A DNA stretch of 40,423 nucleotides from a virus. Of this stretch, positions 5,852 through 14,001 are shown in pieces. A program made the translations under genes and the position numbers. A model generated the notes under the pieces. That model was not told where the DNA came from. It made no database searches and was given only the letters and a program-made list of their open reading frames with translations. The DNA lies in the IMG/VR virus record IMGVR_UViG_3300036785_000578, positions 1 to 40,423 of that record; one strand, written 5' to 3'. How positions within the stretch are numbered: position 1 is the first letter of the stretch; every line of letters begins with the position of its first letter.

Positions 5852-7398
5852 TCCTTCTCCGCCATTTCGTTTTCGGCCACCACTTCGCCGTCTTCGAGCA
5901 CGATTCCCACGCGGCCGGATGTGTCGACGCGCGCCATCCAGATCTGGAAATTGTTCTCTACCGCCATGTCATAGAGGATCTTCATGCCGGCGTCGTCCAG
6001 TGCTTCGCCGTGGCGAATGCAGAGCACGCGCAGCTTGGGGTTGGCGGCCATGGCAATGCGGGTTGACAGGCGGATCTGCTCGCCTTCCCCGAGGTTTTCG
6101 AGCGGCAAACCGTTGAAGCGTACTTCCGTCATCGCGTCGTTGAAAGTCAAACCCTCAACCGGAATCTTGGCCTTGGCCACCGCCTTGCGCTTCTTTTCCT
6201 CCCGCACCGTCATGCGCGCGTCGATGGTCTGCCATTCCTTGTCTTTGCCGGCCAGCTCCTTCCTCAGTTGCTCTTTGGCCCGCCAGTCATCGATCGCGCG
6301 GTTGGTGCGCTGCGCGCTCTGCAGCTCGGCCGTCAATGCCATCACGTCGATGGGATCGCCCGCCGGCGCCGCTTCATAGGCCACCTGCGCTTCGCCCGCG
6401 GCCGTGGCCAGGGATGACCGCGTGTTCTCGGCCGCCTTCAGAACCTTGCGCGCCTGCTTCAACTGTTCTTCCAGTTCCTCTACCTTTTTCGCCTGGCTGT
6501 TAATCAGCCGTTCGTTGTCTTCAATGGCGGTGCGCGCGCTGGCTGCCCTGGCGCCCAGATCCTGCTTAGCCTTGAATGTTTGCTGCGCTTTGCGGTTGGC
6601 TTCTCCCGCTTCATTCAACTTCACCAGGATGGCGCCCTCGTCCAGCTTTTCGACGGGCAATCCTTCGAGCGTCCGCATGGCGTCGATGCGCGAGCTGATC
6701 GATTTGCGCTCTGCGTTCACCGCGGCGCGCGCCTTGTAATCGCTCTCATGTTCCGCGGCCAGGGCATCGAAGTCCAGATCTACATGAGCGGTTTCTCTCA
6801 GCTTGGCCACCTGTGCTTTGGCGTCCATGCGGATGAATTCGAGCGGATCAAAAGTCAGAATGTCGAAAATCTGATCCAGAAAATCCTGCGGCGTCGTCTC
6901 CCGCTTGCCCTTAATCATCTTGATGTCGAGGGTGGGATTCTGGCTTTCGGCGGCCAGGGTGCGGGTTACGGTGAATTCCAGATCTTTGTTGCCGATGCGC
7001 CCGCTCACCCGCATCTGTTCGGCGCCCATGCGCACCGCCTTCAGCGGCAGGCCCTTGATGCCTTTGAGCAAAAACCAGATCGCGTCGACGGCGCTCGTCT
7101 TCCCTGCCCCATTAGGTCCCGTGATCTGCATTACCGGCCCGTGGGGCGTGACCCTGAACAGGCGCAGCTTTTTGAAGTTTTCGGCCACGAATTCGTAAAG
7201 TTTCAAATCCGCATAAACGTCATTCTTTGTCATCTCGATTGTCCCTTTCTCGCTTCTTCCTAGTAGCAGCCTGGCGGCTTCATCTCCGCAGTTGGCTATC
7301 TGGCCGGCCGCGCGTTCTGTCACGTGCGAAGCCTGGTCAGACGTCAAGCCGAAACGTTCGCGCAGATTCGCCCGCGCCCGTAGCGGTGTGCCTACCAT
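5848..7398 (-). CDS. RecF/SbcC-like ATP-binding coiled-coil protein
   Basis: 516 aa. Walker A GPNGAGKT (94-101) follows a YEFVAENFKKLRLF strand typical of RecF/SbcC N-termini. A long charged coiled coil fills the middle (about 250-390). The C-terminus has an ABC-like signature (LGEGEQIRLSTRIAMA) and an atypical Walker B (LRVLCIRHGEALDD), in which the usual Asp-Glu pair is replaced by RHGE. A similar replacement is, as I recall, usual in phage members of this family. It probably handles DNA ends or recombination. The ATG at 7398 lies 9 nt after a -10 box (leaderless). An alternative ATG at 7233 has AAAGGGA upstream and gives 461 aa with the complete ATPase. Confidence 0.78.
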   Translation of the reverse strand: MVGTPLRARANLRERFGLTSDQASHVTERAAGQIANCGDEAARLLLGRSEKGTIEMTKNDVYADLKLYEFVAENFKKLRLFRVTPHGPVMQITGPNGAGKTSAVDAIWFLLKGIKGLPLKAVRMGAEQMRVSGRIGNKDLEFTVTRTLAAESQNPTLDIKMIKGKRETTPQDFLDQIFDILTFDPLEFIRMDAKAQVAKLRETAHVDLDFDALAAEHESDYKARAAVNAERKSISSRIDAMRTLEGLPVEKLDEGAILVKLNEAGEANRKAQQTFKAKQDLGARAASARTAIEDNERLINSQAKKVEELEEQLKQARKVLKAAENTRSSLATAAGEAQVAYEAAPAGDPIDVMALTAELQSAQRTNRAIDDWRAKEQLRKELAGKDKEWQTIDARMTVREEKKRKAVAKAKIPVEGLTFNDAMTEVRFNGLPLENLGEGEQIRLSTRIAMAANPKLRVLCIRHGEALDDAGMKILYDMAVENNFQIWMARVDTSGRVGIVLEDGEVVAENEMAEKE

Positions 7399-7400
7399 GG

Positions 7401-7436
7401 TGCATTAAATTTAGTGCATGAGTGGGAAAATTTCAA
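7401..7436 (-). promoter_or_regulatory. leftward early promoter with an 18-bp operator-like palindrome
   Basis: On the minus strand, TTGAAA (7436-7431), a 17-nt spacer and TAAATT (7413-7408) form a good sigma70-like promoter. TGCACTAAATTTAATGCA (7418-7401) is a palindrome matching at 16 of 18 positions and covers the -10 box, as a repressor site would. Nine nt separate the -10 box from the ATG at 7398, identical to the promoter at 252-280. Confidence 0.65.
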
Positions 7437-7454
7437 GGATTTTCTTGGGTATTA

Positions 7455-7482
7455 CATAGGTGATGCATAGGTGTTGCCTATG
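7455..7482. promoter_or_regulatory. regulatory array 2: hexamers at 11-bp spacing
   Basis: CATAGG at 7455-7460, CATAGG at 7466-7471 and CCTATG at 7477-7482 start exactly 11 bp apart: two direct copies and one inverted. The array lies about 55-80 bp upstream of the predicted start of the leftward early promoter, an activator-like position. It sits between the end of the late operon (7584) and the early operon. See arrays at 1734 and 26389. Confidence 0.7.
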
Positions 7483-7494
7483 TTTTGGCGGGAG

Positions 7495-7573
7495 GGGCGG
7501 AAGACTGGTTTACCAACAGGACAATTAGACAGATTCCCCTGGTGGGCACCCCCATTTGAAACACCTTCCGCCC
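7495..7573. repeat. 9-bp inverted repeat enclosing a structured spacer
   Basis: GGGCGGAAG (7495-7503) and CTTCCGCCC (7565-7573) are perfect complements separated by 61 bp. The space lies just after the stop of the last late gene (7584). On the minus strand it would fold into a closed RNA element with smaller internal pairings. It may be a processing or termination structure at the end of the late transcript. The closing stem recalls a tRNA acceptor stem, but the T-loop and anticodon signals are absent. Confidence 0.4.
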
Positions 7574-7583
7574 GGTTAAGATT

Positions 7584-7865
7584 TTAGATCTTGGAATTGG
7601 CCTTGAGCTTTTCAATCGTCGCCTTATCTTCCTCTGTCTGCCTCTTGGCATCCGCGAGGGCTTTGGCTAACGACGATCCCAGGGGAGAGCGAACGAAAAG
7701 CGCCGCCAGGCCCACTAGTGCTCCCTGCAATGCGATCAGGGCCTCATCCTTGAGCCCGTTCGACAAATTGAACTTGTTGGGATCCATGATTATTGCCGAG
7801 ATAGAAGCCGCGGCCCCGCCGCCGATGGCAACCGCAGCCGATTTCAACCATTCCTTCATATGCAT
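7584..7865 (-). CDS. putative holin (two membrane segments)
   Basis: 93 aa from the ATG at 7865. Two hydrophobic segments (SAAVAIGGGAAASISAIIM at about 9-27 and ALIALQGALVGLAALFV at about 42-58) are followed by a charged helical tail ending in lysine-rich sequence. This size and topology fit a class II holin, which forms the membrane lesion that ends the lytic cycle. The start follows GGGGA and lies just after the preceding gene's stop; a longer frame to 7931 lacks a ribosome site. It is the last gene of the late operon. Another small membrane protein is the alternative. Confidence 0.55.
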   Translation of the reverse strand: MHMKEWLKSAAVAIGGGAAASISAIIMDPNKFNLSNGLKDEALIALQGALVGLAALFVRSPLGSSLAKALADAKRQTEEDKATIEKLKANSKI

Positions 7866-7869
7866 AGAC

Positions 7870-8751
7870 TCATCCCCGCCTTTGCCTGGTGTCGGCTGCG
7901 CTTTCTCTTCTGGCCTCGCAGTCTGAGTCATTGCCGAATGGATCGAATGTGCCTCCCAGCAGTTCCTGCTTTCCCTTCAAATCCCGCGGCCACCAGTATT
8001 CTCGGTCCCCATCTCTGCGCAGGGCCTCGGGCGGGATCATGGTTATTCGCTGATCGCTCCACGCGATTATTCCGTCGCAGTATTCAATCGCCGTTGTTGA
8101 TCTGGCTTCGTAAACCTCGTTCTGATTTTGTGCGGAAGCTACCTCTTCCCAATTCGTGTTTTGCATCGGAACGTTCTGTAAGTGCTCGGGGATCATATAG
8201 AGCTGATCGTCATACTGGATCGAGAGCACAGAGAAGGTCAGAGCCACATCATCGAACCAGAAACGATACTCGATGGTATGCCACACATCGGGTGTAATCT
8301 CAGGCACAATAAAGCCGCTATCGACCCAGGCCGGCGGGTCTAAATCGATTTGGAACTGGCCGGTGTCCGCGTTCCACTGCGTCGAAAAATTGGCCACGTT
8401 GCGAATCTTTGTGTTGGCGTTCGGCCGCGTCTTAACGCAGATTTTCCAGTCCAGCTCATGCCGGGCCACGTTCTTGGCGGTCGAGGCAGGGAAGCGGAAT
8501 TTCAGGCGATAGGCTATCCAGTTGAGCAGCTTTCCATTGTTCGAGGGCACGCCTCGCTTGCGGCTCACCAGAGCCCCGCCCCACGCCTGCAAGGATCCAT
8601 TGGTGATCAGCATCGGGCCGGCCGGCGTCATCGAGGCTTCGAAATAATCGCTGGGCGGCTTGTTGATGCTATCGCTCTTGTTGCTGATCCAATCGGCACT
8701 GTTCGAAAACAAATCGCGTTCGATGTAGAAGACTGGCGCCGTCATTGCCAT
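7870..8751 (-). CDS. putative virion protein with lectin-like beta fold
   Basis: 293 aa. The ATG at 8751 follows GGAGGA; the frame extends further upstream without a site. The sequence is rich in beta-strands and aromatic residues. Segments such as YRLKFRFPASTAKN, HTIEYRFWFDDVALTFSVLSIQYDD and EYCDGIIAWSDQRI recall concanavalin A-like jelly-roll proteins. It lies next to the large secreted SGNH-like protein, so a role in receptor or glycan binding is plausible. The family is not recognised with certainty. Confidence 0.5.
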   Translation of the reverse strand: MAMTAPVFYIERDLFSNSADWISNKSDSINKPPSDYFEASMTPAGPMLITNGSLQAWGGALVSRKRGVPSNNGKLLNWIAYRLKFRFPASTAKNVARHELDWKICVKTRPNANTKIRNVANFSTQWNADTGQFQIDLDPPAWVDSGFIVPEITPDVWHTIEYRFWFDDVALTFSVLSIQYDDQLYMIPEHLQNVPMQNTNWEEVASAQNQNEVYEARSTTAIEYCDGIIAWSDQRITMIPPEALRRDGDREYWWPRDLKGKQELLGGTFDPFGNDSDCEARRESAADTRQRRG

Positions 8752-8779
8752 GATTCCTCCAGATTTTCCGTCAGAATTT

Positions 8780-11700
8780 TTAAGGGAACTGCTTGAGCAC
8801 CTGTGGAGTCGCCCACGGCAGCGAATTGATATAACGCGCCAACACAAAATGTCCGTAAGCGGTAGGGTGCAAGTTGTCATTGCCAAAGCATTGCTGCGAA
8901 GTGGCGTAACACTGATTGGCCGTGGTCGAAAGAGTCGGCGGCAGAGTACCGTCGCTGTTGGCAACCGCGCCGGGTCCTAGCTCGACATAGGTACAATTCG
9001 TCGTTGAAGCACAAACATCGGCCTCGATTGCCCGATAAACCCAAACCGCCGCCGTACCGCTCAAAACCGTACCCGCACCAATCGGCGTCGACGTCCATAC
9101 CCCACCTGAATACTCATAAGCGGAAATGTTGTTTATCACCGTGTAGCTGTTAGAAGCACAACCGTCAGCGGTCGGTTCTCCCGCATAACTCCCTATGTTC
9201 AACGGACTGAACACGTAGTGCTTGATGGACGAGTTATAAGCTGCCATCGCTGCTAGTTCGTTCTTCAGAGCAAAAGCAAAAATCGCCGTACAATTAGCTG
9301 AGTTACCGAACACGCCCTTACCGTGAGTCACATCGTTGATACCTCTAGCTACAATGTTCACGGCGGCATTGGCAGGTGTGCCCCCGGTAAGCACGGGAAG
9401 ATTATTGTTCACCCAGGTCGTCGCCTCGGCAGTCGGAACTGTCCCGCTGATTGCCCCGGCGGTATTAAAGTCGTTGCTTAATAACATGCCGCCCACGCCG
9501 AGCCCTGCAATGTTCGCAGTGTTGAAACTAGTAGTCCCGGTCGAGTATCTCTCGATAGGGAGAAATGATCCCGTCGAATCCAAACTCGCCGCATTTCCCA
9601 ATAGCGCATTGAATCCAGTACAGAGGATTGAATCTGTAACACAGAGAGCCACTGTGCCCGACTCGGAAATGAACGACATGCTATAGGGATTTGGAACAGA
9701 GACGGTATCTAAGAATGCTCCTGAAAAACCGCTATACACCTGAGGAGTCGAGTAGCCTATCCCGACATTGCCACCTACTAGGCCGATGTTCACATCGTAA
9801 GTATGGCTGACGTTGGTAGTGCTGGGAATCCCTGTAATGTACCAAATGTTTGAGCCGGTTTGCAGGGTTTCGGTTTCTGCCACCACTCCATCAATGCGAA
9901 GCGTGACGCTCCCGACAGAAGAAGGAATACCGCTTCTCAGGCCAACGCGCACCACGGGCGCGGAGGAAGTGAACTTAGTATGGCACTGAGAATAAGTAGC
10001 GTGGTAAGGCTGGTTCCCGATAACCCCAGCCGAATTGCCACCATTGTTAAGGAGATTAAAGTAAGAACAATCCTGAAGATCAGAAGCTACTAGAGTATGC
10101 ACATTCCACTGTACGGCAGGCGAGGAAGTGAACGTTGGCCCTCGATTGGGGGAAATAGCATAGGGATTGGCAGGCGCCGCCGTCGTGAAACCGTGATAGA
10201 GTCCCGACACCTGCGCTTGCGTTAATTGCGTGCCGGGAAGATACAGCAACGCCTCGTCCATCCACCCCGTATTTAAAAGGCCGGGCGCATAAATACTGGT
10301 CCCCACTGCGCCATTCATCAAAATCTGGCCACTCGTGAACAAGGGACTGCTACCGTCGTTCATGTAGACAGTGAAAGCGCCAAAGCTGCCCACGGAAGGG
10401 TTGAACACAACGCACATCTGGTAGGCGGCCTGCGGTTGCACATAATGATTCACGCCATTAGTGCCGAACCAAAAAGCGGCATTGGCTGTGGTCGTAGTGG
10501 GAAAGGTAAAAGGTTGATTGGCAGTCGTCGAAGATACCGCACCGTAACCCGGACCTATCGACCATTCCGCCGCTTTGCTAACTGCAAAATTGTATACCGG
10601 GCCGACGCTAGAATTACTTGGATTCACCTCGGGATCGGATGAACCCCACCAACAAATTGATACCCCGCCTGCTGCTGCTATCGTCAAATGACTAGCAACC
10701 GTGTCCGCATAAGCCGGGTAGACAATCTGGGTAAGTGAACCGCCTCCCTGTACCTGTGAAGAGTTAGTAATCGTAGCCACGCAGTTCGACATGGTTACAG
10801 TTCCCGGCACAGAGGAGAGTACTGGGCCAGATGGAGTAAGATTAGGTCCCGTACCGCAACGTCCCTGCTTAACCCATCCACCTTGCATTTCCCCCTTGCC
10901 TCCTGAGACAAAGTTTGGGTATCCCGCAGCAGGTACGGCGGTCCAAGTATCGGCAGCGGTTAGCACATTGGATACTGACAACGGTGGGAGCGCGGCTCCA
11001 GTAGCGTTGAACAGAATGAAAACCGCACCCGTGGTGCTGGAGATTACTTGACTGAGACTATTAGGAAAGTAAATCCCGGCCTGCTCAAGCGCATTTTGTA
11101 AACTCAACAGGGCCGTGTTGGTTGCCGTAAGCGCAGTCTTAGCATTGGCGTCGGTTACAGAGGAGATTACCCCGCTCTGACTGGCGTACTCCGGCCCCTG
11201 CTGCTGCAAAGCGTCGGGCGTGATTCGAGAAGCGGTGGGGAATCCCGCTACCGGGCCGTTGATCGAATATACCGGAGATTGGCCTGTATTTAGCAGGTTC
11301 ACGCTGGAGCCAAGACCATCCCATGAAGTTCCGTTCCAGCGGCAATCGACTTTTTGACTGCCTCCGCCTAAACTACAGTTGCCTTGAGAATCCGTAACCA
11401 GGACTATTGTGCCCACGGCGGGAGCAGCGGGTAAAGTTGCCACTGTGACAGCGTTAGGCGAACGGCTGTTGGATTGAACATTCCCGGCTATCTGAAGACC
11501 GTTGTTGCCATCCGTAAGTACCCCTGGATAACTTGTCGAGCCGCCCTGCACGCCGGCGGGGATGCCGAAGTTAAAACCGTAGTGGGGATAAGATCCAGTT
11601 ACTGTAACGGTGGCATTCGATCCTGGGGGCAATGTAGTCGTGCTTCCCGCCGTGAACGTCTGGGCTGCAAGGTCGACGCATGCATTGAGCGTGAGGTTGT

Positions 11701-12037
11701 AAACCTGAGTGGCTGTGGTGCAGCTCCCCGGCCACGAAATCTCTGCACTAGGGTCAACCTTCGGCCCTACGACCGAAACAAAGCAGCTGTTGCTCGCAAA
11801 GTTGTACACGGCGCCGGCGATGTTGCAATTGGATGGCCAGTTGATAATCTGGCTGGGGTCAATCTGCGGACCCACCACGGCATTGATGCAGGTATTTGCC
11901 GAATCGGTGTAGACCATATTGGCGGTGTTGCAGTTGGTTGGCCAGCGGATCTGCGTATGCGGGTTGGTTTGCGCCTCGATCCGCAGGGTTGCCAGGACGA
12001 AGAAACAGAGCAAAAATTTAACCAAATGTGAACGCAT
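8780..12037 (-). CDS. large exported or tail protein with Cys repeats and SGNH-hydrolase-like C-terminus
   Basis: 1085 aa. An N-terminal Sec signal (KFLLCFFVLATLRIEAQ) precedes three tandem repeats (residues about 28-125) of the form WPxxCN-xA-xVYN-xxN-xC, each with two cysteines, separated by VVGPxxDPS. The central part is Gly/Ser/Thr-rich and fibre-like. The C-terminal 300 residues have SGNH esterase landmarks: TDSI (S803), GIND (899-902) and DNLHP (1054-1058). SGNH enzymes deacetylate or de-esterify sugars, and such domains occur in phage tail spikes. GGGGGA precedes the ATG. A signal peptide on a tail spike is odd; it could be a secreted depolymerase instead. Confidence 0.72.
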   Translation of the reverse strand: MRSHLVKFLLCFFVLATLRIEAQTNPHTQIRWPTNCNTANMVYTDSANTCINAVVGPQIDPSQIINWPSNCNIAGAVYNFASNSCFVSVVGPKVDPSAEISWPGSCTTATQVYNLTLNACVDLAAQTFTAGSTTTLPPGSNATVTVTGSYPHYGFNFGIPAGVQGGSTSYPGVLTDGNNGLQIAGNVQSNSRSPNAVTVATLPAAPAVGTIVLVTDSQGNCSLGGGSQKVDCRWNGTSWDGLGSSVNLLNTGQSPVYSINGPVAGFPTASRITPDALQQQGPEYASQSGVISSVTDANAKTALTATNTALLSLQNALEQAGIYFPNSLSQVISSTTGAVFILFNATGAALPPLSVSNVLTAADTWTAVPAAGYPNFVSGGKGEMQGGWVKQGRCGTGPNLTPSGPVLSSVPGTVTMSNCVATITNSSQVQGGGSLTQIVYPAYADTVASHLTIAAAGGVSICWWGSSDPEVNPSNSSVGPVYNFAVSKAAEWSIGPGYGAVSSTTANQPFTFPTTTTANAAFWFGTNGVNHYVQPQAAYQMCVVFNPSVGSFGAFTVYMNDGSSPLFTSGQILMNGAVGTSIYAPGLLNTGWMDEALLYLPGTQLTQAQVSGLYHGFTTAAPANPYAISPNRGPTFTSSPAVQWNVHTLVASDLQDCSYFNLLNNGGNSAGVIGNQPYHATYSQCHTKFTSSAPVVRVGLRSGIPSSVGSVTLRIDGVVAETETLQTGSNIWYITGIPSTTNVSHTYDVNIGLVGGNVGIGYSTPQVYSGFSGAFLDTVSVPNPYSMSFISESGTVALCVTDSILCTGFNALLGNAASLDSTGSFLPIERYSTGTTSFNTANIAGLGVGGMLLSNDFNTAGAISGTVPTAEATTWVNNNLPVLTGGTPANAAVNIVARGINDVTHGKGVFGNSANCTAIFAFALKNELAAMAAYNSSIKHYVFSPLNIGSYAGEPTADGCASNSYTVINNISAYEYSGGVWTSTPIGAGTVLSGTAAVWVYRAIEADVCASTTNCTYVELGPGAVANSDGTLPPTLSTTANQCYATSQQCFGNDNLHPTAYGHFVLARYINSLPWATPQVLKQFP

Positions 12038-12245
12038 CGATTCGATCCCCCAATTGGGTTTGAAAATTGAGTGTGATTACGTTGCCAACCGTGGTGTAGC
12101 TGTTGACTGGCTGCGCCAGGCCGCGAGGCATGAGGATACCGTTATAGGCCACTGTCAGCACGAGAGCCCCAGGCGCAACATAGAGATTACCCAGCACACG
12201 GGAGCAGGGAGCATAGCGCAGAGATTTAGACAACGCAGAAGGCAT
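12018..12245 (-). CDS. short paralogue of the neighbouring tail-associated protein
   Basis: About 75 aa. Its last 52 residues (APGALVLTVAYNGILMPRG ... ITLNFQ ... DRIDAFTFG) align with the C-terminus of the adjacent 195-aa protein (APGQVIAAAYNGVLLPEG ... ITLNFD ... ERIDAFCVV), so the two share a duplicated domain. The N-terminus overlaps the end of the upstream gene and its start is uncertain. It is probably a virion or receptor-binding accessory subunit. Confidence 0.55.
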   Translation of the reverse strand: MPSALSKSLRYAPCSRVLGNLYVAPGALVLTVAYNGILMPRGLAQPVNSYTTVGNVITLNFQTQLGDRIDAFTFG

Positions 12246-12813
12246 CTATTCGCTCCCACGTCGGGTCTATGTCGAAATTGAGGGTGATTTTCGTGCCTGT
12301 TGAATCGAGCGTGTAACTCAGGGTGGGCGTGCTCTGACCTTCGGGCAGGAGTACTCCGTTGTACGCCGCTGCAATCACCTGCCCCGGCGCGGTGAAGGAA
12401 TGATTATTTACGCCCAGCGCGCAGAGCAGATAAGCCAGCGCAGCCAGGGGAAAGCCGTACGGAGGAATAATCTGCGCCAGGTTGCTCAAGTCCTGGGATC
12501 CGGTTCCTGTCAGCTCATAGGCGCCACACTGAACGACGTTATCTTCGCCATCCAGAATTTCAATCGAATAGTAAGTGCCCGACGGCGAAATCTGATCATT
12601 ACCCCAGATGAGCGTAGAGATTGCCGCGCCGCTCGAATAGACCGCAAACGGTCCCGTCTTGGCCAGCATGGCAGTGCCTTGGATTAAGGGAAGGGAAGCC
12701 CCGAAGCTGCATAACGTAATTCGCAGCTTGGCCGGATTGGCGGTTGAGCCGGCCGCGGCGCCGGTCAGATCATCCAGCGTTGCGGTGAGCGTGATGTTCG
12801 GAGTTGCCGGCAT
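12226..12813 (-). CDS. tail-associated structural protein
   Basis: 195 aa. The N-terminal 100 residues look like a small beta-sandwich (ITLTATLDDLTGAAAG ... GTYYSIEILDGEDNVVQCGAYELTGTGSQDLSNL), a style common in fibre-attached phage proteins. The C-terminal 55 residues form the domain repeated in the next gene (YNGVLLPEGQ ... ITLNFDIDPTWERIDAF). Its position between the hydrolase-like gene and the secreted SGNH protein suggests a role in the adsorption apparatus. Exact role unknown. Confidence 0.55.
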   Translation of the reverse strand: MPATPNITLTATLDDLTGAAAGSTANPAKLRITLCSFGASLPLIQGTAMLAKTGPFAVYSSGAAISTLIWGNDQISPSGTYYSIEILDGEDNVVQCGAYELTGTGSQDLSNLAQIIPPYGFPLAALAYLLCALGVNNHSFTAPGQVIAAAYNGVLLPEGQSTPTLSYTLDSTGTKITLNFDIDPTWERIDAFCVV

Positions 12814-12824
12814 CGCTTGGCCCT

Positions 12825-13307
12825 CTACTCAAAAAACGCCATCATTCCCATCTGCGCCCGGTTGGGGTGATTGTGTGACTGCTCCAGAACGTTTTCGCGA
12901 AACCAGGTCGTAAACGGCCGATTCAGCCAGGCCCAATAGACGCTCTTGCCTATCGCTTCTTCAAGGTCGGTACTTTCGGCCGCGTATCTTTGCGCCACCA
13001 TGGGTGCCTGTTCCACGCGCGCCCCCGCCGCCGGCCGGCCGCCGTAATAAATTTCATCGATATCTGCTACCAGGCGCTGCAGAGCGCGGTTGTTGAGGTC
13101 TAGATACCAGGGCTCGTCTAGTTCATTGGCCTCTATCTCGCCGGCGTGCTCCATCACCGTCAACCATTGCCCGTCCCACCATCCCGCCTTCACCCGGTTG
13201 CGGATGCAGTAGGCAATGGCCTTCATCTGTTCCAGGCTGGCGCCATGCCCCGCAGCTCGGGCGGCGAACAAAGCCAGTTGCGCGCGTTGTACGTCGTTCA
13301 AGGTCAA
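12825..13307 (-). CDS. putative cell-wall hydrolase (SleB-like)
   Basis: 160 aa, starting at a TTG (13307) whose last two bases overlap the upstream TGA (TTGA), with AAGGA upstream. The segment LEQMKAIAYCIRNRVKAGWWDGQWLTVMEHA (about 26-56) resembles the SleB/cell-wall hydrolase pattern, in which a helix ending in NRV precedes a WxxxxxVM element. The rest is acidic and helical. As part of the late operon upstream of a holin-like gene, it could be the endolysin or a virion-bound lytic protein. The match is partial and the catalytic residue cannot be fixed by eye. Confidence 0.45.
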   Translation of the reverse strand: MTLNDVQRAQLALFAARAAGHGASLEQMKAIAYCIRNRVKAGWWDGQWLTVMEHAGEIEANELDEPWYLDLNNRALQRLVADIDEIYYGGRPAAGARVEQAPMVAQRYAAESTDLEEAIGKSVYWAWLNRPFTTWFRENVLEQSHNHPNRAQMGMMAFFE

Positions 13308-13600
13308 TTCGTTTCCTTCTCCAGCCGGCAAGCCATGTAATGCAGGACCTCGGGCTGGCTCGTTCCCGTAAAGATCGTCTGGACGCTTGTTTTCTTGTCT
13401 CGAATGCACCGAATCGCCGCGATTACGTCTGTCACTTCTCCGTGTTTCCCGCTCTCGATTTCATGCACCAGTTTGCGCAGTTTGCCGGTCACATCGTAGA
13501 CCGTAGCTTTGTTGATCGGCCGCAATTTGGATCCCCGCCGCAGTCTGGTTTTCTTCTCCACTTCGGTATCGCACAACCGTGCTGTCGGTATTGTGGTCAA
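13304..13600 (-). CDS. hypothetical late protein
   Basis: 98 aa, basic N-terminus (EKKTRLRRGSKLRP), mostly helical. It starts at TTG 13600 inside a TTGA junction with the GroES-like gene, with AGGAG 7 nt upstream, and ends in another TTGA junction with the hydrolase-like gene. The order and coupling suggest a small structural or lysis-associated protein. No family recognised. Confidence 0.55.
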   Translation of the reverse strand: MTTIPTARLCDTEVEKKTRLRRGSKLRPINKATVYDVTGKLRKLVHEIESGKHGEVTDVIAAIRCIRDKKTSVQTIFTGTSQPEVLHYMACRLEKETN

Positions 13601-14001
13601 CGGATCACTCCTAGAATTTCCTCTTCGCGCATCAGCCTGCAGGTTTTCCCCCGCAATACAATTTCTGTTCCTGCATACTTCCCGAATAGAACACGGTCGC
13701 CGGCCTCGACTTCCGTAGGGACGAAAATGTTGTTGGCGTCCATGCGCCCGCGGCCGGCGGCGATAACGATGCCTTCGCTCTGCCTCTCCTGCGCCGTCGA
13801 GGGCACAAAGAGAATTCCCGAATCCGTCATCTCGTCTTTATCCACGGGCAAAACTAAAACCTGGTCGCGGATGCAATGAAAAGCTCGGGCTTCGCGGCGC
13901 GCGCTTTTCAATTTGTCGATCGCCAGCGCGCTTTCAAGACTCGAATAGAAAATCCGCGCCGCCGGTTCCTGTATCACCACAGCTTTGCTGTCATCGCTCA
14001 A
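13597..14001 (-). CDS. GroES-like co-chaperonin
   Basis: 134 aa from a TTG start (14001) overlapping the upstream TGA. Residues about 42-134 follow the Cpn10 pattern closely: IRDQVLVLPVDKDEMTDSGILFVPSTAQER, then GIVIAAGRGR, then VEAGDRVLFGKYAGTEIVLRGKTCRLMREEEILGVI, including the mobile-loop region and the GDRVLFxKYAGTE core. GroES caps GroEL during protein folding. Phages such as T4 (gp31) replace host GroES so that their capsid protein folds. The N-terminal extension of about 40 residues is not part of the fold. It lies among the internal virion genes, so it probably assists virion assembly with host GroEL. Confidence 0.85.
   Translation of the reverse strand: MSDDSKAVVIQEPAARIFYSSLESALAIDKLKSARREARAFHCIRDQVLVLPVDKDEMTDSGILFVPSTAQERQSEGIVIAAGRGRMDANNIFVPTEVEAGDRVLFGKYAGTEIVLRGKTCRLMREEEILGVIR

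Noticed and set aside
7495-7573. tRNA on the minus strand
   Set aside because: The closing stem is 9 bp, and no TTC-type T-loop, D-loop or anticodon arm can be laid out; no other tRNA was seen in the window.
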